From NCBI GenBank assembly GCA_937927335.1, contig CALBDU010000010.1, forward strand, positions 55,668-119,667: a DNA stretch of 64,000 nucleotides. Reading direction: 5' to 3'. The stretch is from an uncultured Clostridium sp. (GTDB lineage: Bacteria; Bacillota; Clostridia; Clostridiales; Clostridiaceae). Made by a program: the position numbers and the translations under genes. Of the stretch, positions 34,626-43,443 are shown in pieces (the first letter of the stretch is position 1; each line of letters starts with the position of its first letter). The notes beneath the pieces are model-generated. The model did no database searches. It was given only the letters and a program-made list of their open reading frames with translations, and was not told the DNA's origin.

Positions 34626-35396
34626 TTATTCCTTTGATTTTGATGAGAAAGCATACTTTCTGTAGGTTTGGGGAGTCATATTCATCTGGGCGCAGAACAC
34701 CCTGTTAAAATATGAAGGATCAGAAAATCCACATTCAATTGATATGCGGTAAGCCGGATAATTTGTAGTTTCCAGCAGTCTGCATGCGTGCTGAATCTTG
34801 AGGTTTATCACGTACTCAGAAAATGCCACACCCATTTCTTTTTTAAACACATGGCTGAAATACTTGGGATTCATAAATGCTTTGGATGCCACCATTTCTA
34901 AAGTCAGTCTTTCCTTGAAATGCTCCTTGATATATTTCACAGATTCTTCGATAAAATGCTGCCTGTATTCCCTGGGCTCAGTATTTTTTTCCTGGGTCAT
35001 TTCATCTGTCACAGGGCTGTTTGCTGAAGATGCCTCCAGCATTTTTCTGAAGACCTGCTTAAAAACCGCTGGTTTTACCGGCTTAAGCAGATATTCAAAC
35101 ACTCTAAGGCCGATTGCCCTCTGTGCATAGGAAAAATCAGAACAGGCTGATAATATAGTTATATAAACATTGGAGGATATATTCTTAATTTCCTCAATTG
35201 CCCTTAGACCATCAAGTTCAGGAAGCATCATATCCATTATTACTATATTGGGATGGTGTTGTTTTGCCAGCTGCACGGCCTGTAAACCGCTTTCGCAGGT
35301 CAAAAGAGTATCCTCTGGGGAGAGCTCCTCTTCAATTACAGACTTTAGGAAATCCTGCTCCAGCAATTCATCCTCAACAATTAAAACTACACTCAT
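34626..35396 (-). CDS. Response regulator with AraC-type output domain
   Basis: The 256-residue protein has a receiver domain (about residues 1-120) with the acidic pocket E8, D9, the phosphorylation site D55 and K106-type Lys in LLKPVKP. The C-terminal half (about 150-250) is a double helix-turn-helix of the AraC family (LTLEMVASKAFMNPKYFSHVFKKEMG, then YRISIECGFSDPSYFNRVF). It lies 5 bp after the sensor kinase gene and is convergent with the cut operon across the IS element. Regulation of the cut promoters is a reasonable guess. Confidence 0.92.
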   Translation of the reverse strand: MSVVLIVEDELLEQDFLKSVIEEELSPEDTLLTCESGLQAVQLAKQHHPNIVIMDMMLPELDGLRAIEEIKNISSNVYITILSACSDFSYAQRAIGLRVFEYLLKPVKPAVFKQVFRKMLEASSANSPVTDEMTQEKNTEPREYRQHFIEESVKYIKEHFKERLTLEMVASKAFMNPKYFSHVFKKEMGVAFSEYVINLKIQHACRLLETTNYPAYRISIECGFSDPSYFNRVFCAQMNMTPQTYRKYAFSSKSKE

Positions 35397-35401
35397 TACA
35401 A

Positions 35402-36589
35402 TTACCTCCCTGACGGCTGGGTGGGAATCGTAATGGTAACGGTGCTCCCACTATAGTCGGATTTAACTATTTTCAAGCCATAGCTTTCACCATAATACCG
35501 TTTCAAACGGTTATCGGTGCTCCTAAGCCCCAGACCTGATTTGTTCCCTGAATTTTGCATGTTTTCAAAAACTTCCTTTGGGAACCCATTTCCATTATCC
35601 ATAATTGATATAACGATTTCCTTATTATACTCTTCAGCAAAAATACATATTTTGCCACCATCCCTTTTTGGGGTGATTCCATGTATAAGCGCGTTTTCAA
35701 CAATAGGCTGTATAACCATATTAGGGATTCTATAGGACTTAATGCTTTCCGCAACATCAATTTCATAGTCCAGTCGGTTTTTAAACCTTACTTTTTGTAT
35801 ATATAGATATTTTTCTACATTATCAATATCTGCCCCGATGGTATGAAGCTGATCATTTTGCTTCAGATTGTACCTCAACAGGTCAGATAAACAGTATATA
35901 AGCTCCTCAGTAGTGTGAGAATGTTCAAAGTAGGCTATTCTGGCTATACAATTCAAGGTATTGAATAAGAAATGAGGATTAACCACCAGAGACATGTTTT
36001 TAGCTTCCAGATCAATTATTTTTTTCTCCAGGATTTCTTTCTCAATAGACAGTCTTTCGATATCAGGGTTAACATGGCTGAAGCTCTCAGAAAGATCAAG
36101 GGAGATATTCTTTGCAATCTGGGCGCATAGCTGCTCATGAATCTGAATTTTATTCTGTTCTACAGTTTTCAATGCGGAAATGGATTTTGCAATAAACTCC
36201 AGATCAGTATCCTTGTCCTCCTTTAGGGACATTACATCAATCATGTATTTCTGATATTCGTTTTCCTTTATATATGCTTGAATTCCACCTACATAGCCTA
36301 AAACCTCATCTTGGACTGTAATAGGATATAAAATATTTTCAAGTCCGTTTCGACATACAAATCTTCCTTCACTGCCAGGCTTTAAACGACATTTATAATC
36401 AGGACAGACATGACCGTCCTTTTCCTAGCAAATTCTTGTGCAAAAATCCGGGGATGGGATAAACTCAAGGAGAATATCACCATTTATATCTGCTATGAAC
36501 AAGGGAATATCTGATAATGATAAAATTCCGCTATAGCGGTTATATAAATTTGAAGGTATTATCTTTTTCAATGGATTATTTTTAATCAT
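35402..36589 (-). pseudogene. PocR-domain sensor histidine kinase interrupted by an in-frame TAG
   Basis: The frame from ATG 36589 to the stop at 35402 would give 395 residues but contains TAG at 36425-36427 (codon 55). The first part reads as a PocR-type sensor with Cys residues on both sides of the stop (PDFCTRIC, then stop, then EKDGHVCPDYKC), and continues PITVQDEVLGYVGGIQ. The C-terminal part is an intact LytS/YesM-type kinase: His91 (numbered from ATG 36244) in NPHFLFNTLNC and an ATPase with DNGNGFP. If TAG is a stop, translation could restart at ATG 36244 to give 280 residues without the sensor, although no strong ribosome binding site is visible there. A nonsense mutation, sequence error, or read-through are all possible. 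Confidence 0.8.
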
Positions 36590-36740
36590 ATTATAGTCTC
36601 TTTTCAGATTTATTTAATATTCAGAAGCTGTTAATACCCGGTGAGGACCTAATGCTGTCAGCTTTAATAAATTAATTTTAATTTAATTTTGCCTAAATGT
36701 AAACAAGGAATCTTATGTTTTATTGATAAAATTCGACATA

Positions 36741-36773
36741 GAAAAAGCAAAATCCCAGAACAGGAATTTTGCT
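36741..36773 (-). terminator. Terminator of the alcohol dehydrogenase gene
   Basis: On the reverse strand GCAAAATTCC and GGGATTTTGC pair with one mismatch at the loop and are followed by TTTTTC. Confidence 0.8.
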
Positions 36774-36788
36774 TGCTTTTACTTTGAA

Positions 36789-37928
36789 TTAATAACATTT
36801 TTTGTATATGTTAATCATGTCTTCCTTTGTTGCATTTCTTGGATTTGCAGGTGTGCAGCGATCTTGAAGGGCTAATTGACACATATGTTCCATTGCATCT
36901 TCAAAATCCTTTTTTTCGATGCCTAAATCTCTTATGCCTTCTTCCACTTCTAATGCTTTTTTTAGTTTACCCACTGCCTGCATTAAGCTTACAGCTCCCT
37001 CCCTTTTTGTACGGGCTGGCAGCTGCAGTACTGCAGCAAGCCTTGCATACCTTTCTGCTGCATACCCGTCTGCGGTTCCCGAAAGGTCTGTGTTATATTC
37101 TATAACTGCATTTAAAAGCATTGCATTGGCACGGCCGTGAGCAATATGGAATGTTCCACCCAAAGCATGAGCCAGGCTGTGATTTATACCCAGATTAGAA
37201 TTAGTAAAGGCCATGCCTGCCATGCAGGATGCATTTTGCACACGATCTCTGGCATCATCGTCACCTGGGTTTATATAAAGCTTCTCCAGATGTTCAAATA
37301 TTAGTTTAACTGCTTTTTCTGCCAGGGCATCTGTAAAGTCAGTGGCGTTTACTGATACATAAGCTTCTATGGCATGTACTAAAACATCCAGCCCGGTATC
37401 GGCAACTACACGCTTTGGAACGTGCTGGATGCAGGTAGAATCAAGAATTGCTATATCAGGTGTGATATATTCGTCAACAATAACCACCTTTTCACCCATA
37501 GAGGTAATAACTGAAAAATCAGTTACCTCCGAGCCTGTGCCGCTGGTTGACGGAATAGCAATAAATAAAGGCTTTTTTATTTCAATGCCGGCCTTTTCAG
37601 CCAGCTTCCAGGCAAAATACAATATACCCTTTGCTGTATCAATGGCAGAACCGCCTCCTATTGCTACCACCACGTCAGCTCCGCAATCCCCGAAAAGCTT
37701 CATTCCTGCAGTAACTACATTAATATCAGGGTCGGGGCGAACCTGGTCAAAAATCACCGAGCCTATTCCTGCATTATTAAGATAATCTACTGTTAATTGG
37801 AGATATCCCAGCTGTCCCATTATTGAATCTGTAACAATAAATGCTTTAGAGCCCTTGATCTGTTCCAAAAGCTTTAAGGATTTTTTATTAAAATATACTT
37901 TGGATTTAAGTTTAAATTTACCTTCCAT
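36789..37928 (-). CDS. cutO: Iron-containing alcohol dehydrogenase, choline pathway ethanol branch
   Basis: The 379-residue protein is a group III Fe-dependent alcohol dehydrogenase (EutG, PduQ and CutO class). GGGSAIDTAKG is the cofactor motif and PSTSGTGSEVT the conserved core; metal ligands are visible in DTGLDVLVHAIEAY and NHSLAHALGG...HGRANA. It should reduce acetaldehyde to ethanol and regenerate NAD+. ATG 37928 follows GGAGG on the reverse strand; the longer frame to 37985 lacks a good site. It is convergent with the cut operon and divergent from the choline kinase-like gene. Gene symbol rests on context. Confidence 0.88.
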   Translation of the reverse strand: MEGKFKLKSKVYFNKKSLKLLEQIKGSKAFIVTDSIMGQLGYLQLTVDYLNNAGIGSVIFDQVRPDPDINVVTAGMKLFGDCGADVVVAIGGGSAIDTAKGILYFAWKLAEKAGIEIKKPLFIAIPSTSGTGSEVTDFSVITSMGEKVVIVDEYITPDIAILDSTCIQHVPKRVVADTGLDVLVHAIEAYVSVNATDFTDALAEKAVKLIFEHLEKLYINPGDDDARDRVQNASCMAGMAFTNSNLGINHSLAHALGGTFHIAHGRANAMLLNAVIEYNTDLSGTADGYAAERYARLAAVLQLPARTKREGAVSLMQAVGKLKKALEVEEGIRDLGIEKKDFEDAMEHMCQLALQDRCTPANPRNATKEDMINIYKKCY

Positions 37929-38276
37929 TAATAACCTCCTGCTACAATTATGCACTAAATATTTCTGACATCTAAATAATAGCATATAATTGTGTTGAAA
38001 TTATTGTATATTTATTATAAGATGTAGCACTATGGTAGTTTGTTAAATATTAAACATTGTAAAATGTTTCGAAATTATAGAACAATGGCCATATCTTATA
38101 AAAAGGGCTTTTAATCCTATAATGTTCAAGCATTTGTGCTATATGAAAGATGTAAAGCTGGTTGATTTTTAACATTATTATTGTTATAATAAGCAGTACA
38201 TTGGACCCCAAAATTGTAACTGTACAACAGTATTTACTGACAAATTAAGATTAAATATATGGGTGGAACTATTAGA
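37929..38276. promoter_or_regulatory. 348-bp divergent promoter region between cutO and choline kinase-like genes
   Basis: TTGATT (38162-38167), a 17-bp spacer and TATAAT (38185-38190) form a good sigma-A promoter for the plus-strand gene. The inverted repeat AAACATT-GTAA-AATGTTT (38052-38069) and the nearby TGTTAAATATTAAACA (about 38041-38056) are operator candidates for either direction. No gene is visible. Confidence 0.6.
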
Positions 38277-39191
38277 ATGAAAATGGAAGAATTGATACAA
38301 AGTAAGCTGCGCCTTATTTTCCAAGATGACAGCATTATGTTTGACAAATCAAGGTTTGCCGGTGGGCTTACCAATTATAATTATATAATTACCGTCCATG
38401 GGAAGGATTATGTTGTAAGGCAGCCCGGAGGCATGACCAACCTGATGATTGACAGAAAAATTGAAAAGGTTAATAATCTGATTGCTTCAAAATTCGGAAT
38501 TAATTCTGAATGTGTTTATTTTGATGAGGTCAGCGGAATAAAAATCAGCGTTTACATCAATAACAGCAGAAATATAGCACAAAACGATCCTTGCTGTGAT
38601 GTCAGCATAAAGGCTGTATCTGACTTAATGAAAAGAATTCATTCCAGCCAGATGTATTTTCCTAATACCTTTGACTGGCAAAAGGAATTAAATAAATATG
38701 AACAGATTATACAGGAGCTAAACGGCGGATTTTTCTTTGATTATGCGGAATTAAAAAATCAGCTTCTGGAATATATGCAGAAGAATATCAAAAATATCTT
38801 GTCGGTTCCCTGCCATAATGATACGGTACCAGAGAATTTTCTCATTGACGATGAAGGCAAAGCATATCTTGTGGATTGGGAATATTCGGGAATGAACGAT
38901 CCAAGCTGGGATGTGGCAGCCTATATTCTGGAATCAAGGCTCACTGCAGAGGCTATCGAAAATCTGCTCCTTGATTATTACGGACAGTTTCCTGAAAAGG
39001 AAGAGATACTTAAAATAAAATGCTATATGGTGGCACAGGATTTACTTTGGATGGTTTGGGCTATGATAAGACACTACAGCGGCGACGATTTTCTTGATTA
39101 TTGCAGCTTCAGATATGAAAGGTTCCAGAAAAACGTAAAGGCACTGACTAGTACACCAGATTGTTCAATAGCTGACATGGTAAAAATTTAG
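38277..39191 (+). CDS. Choline kinase-like phosphotransferase (LicA/APH family)
   Basis: The 304-residue protein has the choline/ethanolamine kinase core: GGLTNYNYIITVHGKDYVVRQPGG at the N terminus, the Brenner motif PCHNDTVPENFLIDD at about residues 185-199, and VDWEYSGMNDPSWDVA (metal binding). LicA-type enzymes phosphorylate choline for cell envelope phosphocholine. In this place it would draw choline away from CutC, or handle a related amino alcohol. ATG 38277 is chosen with GGGTGG upstream, rather than ATG 38259. Confidence 0.85.
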   Translation: MKMEELIQSKLRLIFQDDSIMFDKSRFAGGLTNYNYIITVHGKDYVVRQPGGMTNLMIDRKIEKVNNLIASKFGINSECVYFDEVSGIKISVYINNSRNIAQNDPCCDVSIKAVSDLMKRIHSSQMYFPNTFDWQKELNKYEQIIQELNGGFFFDYAELKNQLLEYMQKNIKNILSVPCHNDTVPENFLIDDEGKAYLVDWEYSGMNDPSWDVAAYILESRLTAEAIENLLLDYYGQFPEKEEILKIKCYMVAQDLLWMVWAMIRHYSGDDFLDYCSFRYERFQKNVKALTSTPDCSIADMVKI

Positions 39192-39217
39192 GCGGTATTT
39201 TTTCCGCCTTTTTTTAA
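39191..39217 (+). terminator. Terminator after the choline kinase-like gene
   Basis: GGCGG and CCGCC pair around an 8-nt loop and are followed by seven T. Confidence 0.8.
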
Positions 39218-39690
39218 TCCCTGTTCATTTTGTCCCTATATACCTTATACTGAACAACAATATCCGGATTGGCCTTGATAAATTCCACAAAGTCGTTAAA
39301 GCATCCGGCTGTATCACTACTGATGGTATGTTCTATCTTTTCAGTCTCCTCCAGTATTTTCGTTTCTGAAACATCTAGAATCTTAAGAAGGCTTTCGATA
39401 ACATTATGTCTTTCAAGAAGCTTTGCACCAAGCTTTCTTCCGTCATCCTCCAGTATAAGCACGCCATATTTTTCATATTTAAGCAATTTAAGCTCAGCAA
39501 GCTTTTGAACCATTTTTGTGGCAGAAGGCGGCTGTACATTCAACCTGGATGAAAGCTCATGTATTCTGGTAAAACCGGTATATAAAGACAATCTGTATAT
39601 CATTTCCAGATAGTCTTCCATGGAAGCAGTTAGAAGATTATCATCATTCCTCATATATTCATTAAAGGTATGAAAGTCATTTTTATGCAT
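39214..39690 (-). CDS. mntR: DtxR/MntR-family metal-responsive regulator
   Basis: The 158-residue protein has a winged helix (about residues 18-80: TASMEDYLEMIYRLSLYTGFTRIHELSSRLNVQPPSATKMVQKLAELKLL) and a metal-binding and dimer domain (ERHNVIESLLKILDVS, with E and H residues). The ExxxE and H positions match MntR-type manganese sensing. It lies divergent from an NRAMP manganese importer across a 172-bp gap containing a dyad. The symbol is by similarity and context. Confidence 0.85.
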   Translation of the reverse strand: MHKNDFHTFNEYMRNDDNLLTASMEDYLEMIYRLSLYTGFTRIHELSSRLNVQPPSATKMVQKLAELKLLKYEKYGVLILEDDGRKLGAKLLERHNVIESLLKILDVSETKILEETEKIEHTISSDTAGCFNDFVEFIKANPDIVVQYKVYRDKMNRD

Positions 39691-39791
39691 AAGTCACCTT
39701 GAAAAAATTGTTATTAATAAATATGCTGCAGCAAAATAAAATATTACACTGTAACCTTTTATTATTTGATACATAATCTAATTTTAAAGGG

Positions 39792-39809
39792 ATTTAGTCT
39801 GGGCTAAAT
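39792..39809. promoter_or_regulatory. Dyad operator candidate for MntR
   Basis: ATTTAGTCTGGGCTAAAT is a dyad, ATTTAG-N6-CTAAAT, 53 bp upstream of the manganese transporter start. It has the shape of DtxR-family boxes. Confidence 0.55.
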
Positions 39810-39862
39810 AATTTAACTGCCCATAACAATTTTAGAGTAGTAAAAATATAAAGGGTGATTAT

Positions 39863-41140
39863 ATGGATAATGAAAGAGGTTTGGGAATTGTAACCATGTT
39901 ACCACCGAAAGATTTAGTTGAAAGAAGGTCCATTTCCCATAAAGCGGTGAGTTTTGTGAAATGCCTTGGACCAGCATTTATAATAAGTGTGGCGTATATA
40001 GATCCTGGTAATTTTGCAACAAACATAAGCGGAGGCTCGAAATTTAATTATTCCCTGATGTGGGTTATTCTTTGCAGTAACCTTATGGCAATTTTCCTTC
40101 AGGTAATGTCTGCAAAGCTTGGTATAGCAACAGGTCATAACCTTCCTGAAATGTGCGGAAAAGTTTTTTCAAGAAGAGCAAACTGGATATTCTGGATTGT
40201 GGCGGAACTTGGAGCCATGATTACCAATCTGGCTGAATTCCTAGGAGCCACACTGGGATTGTATCTTTTGTTTAATATTCCAATGATATATGCAGGCTTT
40301 ATATCCGGTGTCATTACATTTTTTATTTGCCATATGGAAAAGTACGGACAGAGGGTTATAGAAAAAATTATCTCCGCTTTGGTGGCAGTAATATGCGCGG
40401 CATATTCCATAGAGCTATTCATTACTAAACCAGACTGGAATCAGGCCTGTATCCATATGATAATGCCATCACTGCCAGGAAATGAGGCATTGATGATAGC
40501 GGTAGGCATGCTGGGTGCAACTGTAATGCCCCATGTCATATATCTACATTCAGAACTTGTGCAGTACAGAAGCAAAAATAGTTCCAGATATGAAAAGTTA
40601 AGATATATGAAGCTGGAAAAGCTTGATATAATTGCAGCTATGAATATTGCTTTTATTATTAATGCTGCAATGGTGATGGTGTCTGCAGCAGTTTTCTACA
40701 GGAACAATATTATTGTGGAAACTATATCACAAGCCCATGGGTCCCTGGCACCTCTGCTTGGGTCAATGTCCAGCACTGCATTTGGGGTGGCACTGCTGGT
40801 ATCGGGACTATCCTCCTCAGTAGTTGGTACTATGGCTGGGGAGACTATTATGAAGGGCTTTGTAAACCTGAACATTCCATTAAATTTCAGAAGGCTGGTT
40901 ACCATGGCACCTGCACTTTTAATAATAGCACTGGGAATTAATCCAATGAATGCTCTTTTGGTCAGTCAAGTGGTTCTGAGCTTTATTTTACCTTTTCCAA
41001 TAATTCAAATGCTCATAATCAGTGGGAGAAAAAAAATAATGGGTGACTTTGCAAACAAAAGAGCTACATCAATTATCGGTATTATAATAGCCTTTGTAAT
41101 AATCAGCTTGAATCTTGCCCTGGTGTATTTCACATTTTAA
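39863..41140 (+). CDS. mntH: NRAMP manganese transporter
   Basis: The 425-residue membrane protein has the two metal-binding signatures of NRAMP family carriers: DPGN in AYIDPGNFATN at about residue 47 and MPH in GATVMPHVIYLHSE at about residue 220. About 11 transmembrane helices are visible. It imports Mn2+ (and sometimes Fe2+) using the proton gradient. Its partner regulator is encoded divergently. GGGTGATT precedes ATG 39863. Confidence 0.93.
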   Translation: MDNERGLGIVTMLPPKDLVERRSISHKAVSFVKCLGPAFIISVAYIDPGNFATNISGGSKFNYSLMWVILCSNLMAIFLQVMSAKLGIATGHNLPEMCGKVFSRRANWIFWIVAELGAMITNLAEFLGATLGLYLLFNIPMIYAGFISGVITFFICHMEKYGQRVIEKIISALVAVICAAYSIELFITKPDWNQACIHMIMPSLPGNEALMIAVGMLGATVMPHVIYLHSELVQYRSKNSSRYEKLRYMKLEKLDIIAAMNIAFIINAAMVMVSAAVFYRNNIIVETISQAHGSLAPLLGSMSSTAFGVALLVSGLSSSVVGTMAGETIMKGFVNLNIPLNFRRLVTMAPALLIIALGINPMNALLVSQVVLSFILPFPIIQMLIISGRKKIMGDFANKRATSIIGIIIAFVIISLNLALVYFTF

Positions 41141-41181
41141 ATTGAAATATTGTTTATTATATGATAAGATATTTCGAGAAA

Positions 41182-41200
41182 CACTTAGGAGGCTAATTAA
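41182..41200. promoter_or_regulatory. MarR operator candidate overlapping the marR ribosome binding site
   Basis: CACTTAGGAGGCTAATTAA contains TTAG-N4-CTAA and includes the AGGAGG just before ATG 41202. The same sequence with one change recurs at 41651-41669. Confidence 0.6.
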
Positions 41201-41201
41201 A

Positions 41202-41639
41202 ATGGAGCGAAATCCGGAAAAATGTATCGGTTATTGGATTAATAAGGTTGAAAGAACCATGAAAAATATACATGATAAAAGGTTTCTGGAATATGGTATA
41301 ACACTGTCTCAGGCTTCAGTACTGCATCAGCTCTGGCACTGTGACGGGCAGACGCAAAAGGAAATTCAGGAAAGTCTCAGCTTGAGAGGGGCTTCTGTAT
41401 CTGGCATGGTGGATACCCTTTTAAAAAAAGGACTTATTCTGAGAATACAGGATAAAGAGGATGCCAGGTGTAAAAGACTTTATTTAAGTAAGGAAGGTCG
41501 GCAGCTTGAGGAACAGTCCATGAAAATAATTATGGAAGTTGAGAACTTGATTTCAAAGGGGTTTTCTGAAGATGAGAAAACTATAGCCTTAGCATGGCTC
41601 AAAAAGCTGTATAGTAATCTTCATTCTTTAGATGAATAG
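41202..41639 (+). CDS. MarR-family transcriptional regulator
   Basis: The 145-residue protein has a winged helix-turn-helix (about residues 35-105: LSQASVLHQLWHCDGQTQKEIQESLSLRGASVSGMVDTLLKKGLILRIQDKEDARCKRLYLSKEG) with the DxRxK/R wing typical of MarR. ATG 41202 is selected with AGGAGG upstream; the frame extends to 41115 only by overlapping the transporter gene. The efflux gene downstream shares an almost identical 19-bp element, suggesting co-regulation by this protein. Confidence 0.88.
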   Translation: MERNPEKCIGYWINKVERTMKNIHDKRFLEYGITLSQASVLHQLWHCDGQTQKEIQESLSLRGASVSGMVDTLLKKGLILRIQDKEDARCKRLYLSKEGRQLEEQSMKIIMEVENLISKGFSEDEKTIALAWLKKLYSNLHSLDE

Positions 41640-41650
41640 GCATTAATATA

Positions 41651-41669
41651 CACTTAGGATGCTAATTAA
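41651..41669. promoter_or_regulatory. Second copy of the MarR operator candidate
   Basis: CACTTAGGATGCTAATTAA matches the element at 41182-41200 at 18 of 19 positions. It lies just upstream of the MATE efflux gene. Confidence 0.6.
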
Positions 41670-41690
41670 TTTTACTTAGGAGGAACAAAA

Positions 41691-43067
41691 ATGAATGAAT
41701 CAAGAGAGCTGGAATACGAAAGCGTAGGAAAGCTTTTATTAAAATTTTCAATACCTGCAGTAATAGGAATGCTGGTTAATGCTTTATACAGCGTAGTGGA
41801 CAGGATATTCGTAGGAAGGGGGGTTGGATCTCTGGCCCTTTCAGGGGTAGCCATAACCTTTCCTTTAACTAATATAATAATGGCTGTAGGTATGCTGGTA
41901 GGTACAGGTGCGGCGGCCATGGTTTCAATAAAGCTTGGGCAAAAAAAGATTGGAGATGCAGAGGAGATAATTGGAAATGCATTTGTTTTAACCATAATTA
42001 TTTCGGCTTTGGTAAGCATTATAGGCCTGCTTTTCCTAACACCAATATTGACAGCCTTCGGTGCAACCACCGAAACTATGCCATATGCAAAAAAATTTGC
42101 AGCTCTCCTTCTGGCGGGTACAATACTTCAAAATGTAGGCTTCGGGTTAAATCCCATAATAAGGTCCTTAGGAGACCCTAAAACTGCAATGCTGACAATG
42201 CTTATTGGGGCAGCACTGAACTTTATCATTAATCCTGTCTTGATTTTCGGTTTTAAGCTTGGTGTTGCAGGGTCGGCCATATCCACACTGGTTGCCCAGG
42301 CAGTTTGCTCGGTATGGATATATGCATATTTTACAAAAGGCAAGAGTATACTGAAGCTAAAAAAAGAAAACTTGAGATTGAAAAAACAGGTAATTGATGA
42401 GATACTGTCTATTGGCATATCACCTTTTGCTATGCAGGTTGCAGCCAGTCTCGTAACCATAGTAATGAATACAAGTCTTTTAAATTATGGCGGGGACCTT
42501 GCCATTGGGGCATTTTCCCTAATTAACAGTATAGCAATTCTAATAGTTATGCCAATGCTTGGAATTAACCAGGGAGCTCAGCCTATAATCGGGTATAATT
42601 ATGGCGCAAAAAATATTCATAGAGTAAAAAGCGCACTATTTTGCTCTATAGCAGTTAATGCGTGTATATCAATTGCTGGATTCGCAATGGTTCAGCTATT
42701 TCCGGTACAGATAATGCGAATGTTCAATACATCAGACCCTGCTCTTATATCAATGGGCGCAAATGGAATATCAATATTTTTGATGATGGTAGCACTGGTT
42801 GGGCCTCAAACCTCATGCATTAATTATTTCCAATCAGTAGGCAAAGCAAAATATTCAATATTTTTAAGTCTTTTGAGACAGGTTGTGCTTTTAATCCCGC
42901 TGGCAATTGTGCTTCCACATTTCTTTAAGCTCAACGGCATATGGATGGCTGGTGCTGCTTCGGACCTGATATCCTCATTAATAACCTTTGCTTTTGCTTT
43001 CAGGGAAGTTGGAATATTAAATGCAATAGACAGGGAAACTGAAGGAGAAGCAGAATTTGCCGTATAA
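41691..43067 (+). CDS. MATE-family multidrug efflux transporter
   Basis: The 458-residue membrane protein has twelve hydrophobic segments and the MATE pattern in which two homologous halves begin with GKLLLKFSIPAVIGMLVNALY and IDEILSIGISPFAMQVAASL. These carriers expel drugs or toxic metabolites using Na+ or H+ gradients. It is co-directional with marR (51 bp apart), preceded by TAGGAGG, and terminated by a strong hairpin. Confidence 0.92.
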   Translation: MNESRELEYESVGKLLLKFSIPAVIGMLVNALYSVVDRIFVGRGVGSLALSGVAITFPLTNIIMAVGMLVGTGAAAMVSIKLGQKKIGDAEEIIGNAFVLTIIISALVSIIGLLFLTPILTAFGATTETMPYAKKFAALLLAGTILQNVGFGLNPIIRSLGDPKTAMLTMLIGAALNFIINPVLIFGFKLGVAGSAISTLVAQAVCSVWIYAYFTKGKSILKLKKENLRLKKQVIDEILSIGISPFAMQVAASLVTIVMNTSLLNYGGDLAIGAFSLINSIAILIVMPMLGINQGAQPIIGYNYGAKNIHRVKSALFCSIAVNACISIAGFAMVQLFPVQIMRMFNTSDPALISMGANGISIFLMMVALVGPQTSCINYFQSVGKAKYSIFLSLLRQVVLLIPLAIVLPHFFKLNGIWMAGAASDLISSLITFAFAFREVGILNAIDRETEGEAEFAV

Positions 43068-43069
43068 AA

Positions 43070-43101
43070 AAATTCCTGAGTAATCAGGAATTTATTTTTT
43101 T
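43070..43101 (+). terminator. Terminator after the MATE gene
   Basis: AAATTCCTGA and TCAGGAATTT form a 10-bp stem with a 4-nt loop, followed by ATTTTTTT. Confidence 0.9.
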
Positions 43102-43180
43102 GTCATAATAAATAATGATTTTGGAATAATAAAAATGGGTAATTAAATTACTGAATCTAATATGAAGGGGATATGAACTT

Positions 43181-43408
43181 ATGAAAAGTAAACCGGATGA
43201 CAGGTCTGATAATGTTGAAAGAATCCAGTACAATATTGACAAGACCATTGAAAATTGCCGTCGGGCGGACGAAATGATTGAAGAAACTGGTGATATGAAA
43301 ATGAAAAGGGTACTGGAGCAGAAAAATGAAAGGAGAGAAGACTCACTTAATTCAATGAGAAAAGAGATTAAGGATGAGGCTGAATACAAAGAAAAGGGTT
43401 TAAAATAA
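43181..43408 (+). CDS. tlp: Tlp-family small acid-soluble spore protein
   Basis: The 75-residue protein begins MKSKPDDRSDNVERIQYNID and has KNERREDSLNSMRKEIKDEA near its end, the conserved ends of the Tlp (thioredoxin-like) spore protein family. Such proteins are made in the forespore in endospore formers, so this supports the spore-forming identity. It is followed closely by a cold shock gene. Confidence 0.92.
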   Translation: MKSKPDDRSDNVERIQYNIDKTIENCRRADEMIEETGDMKMKRVLEQKNERREDSLNSMRKEIKDEAEYKEKGLK

Positions 43409-43443
43409 TTCAATGAATAATAAATATTCGGAGGTACACAATA

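Noticed and set aside
36425..36427. Pyrrolysine as the explanation for TAG in the sensor kinase
   Set aside because: No pyl genes or pyrrolysine methyltransferases are in the window, and other genes here end in TAG. Kept only as one option in the finding.
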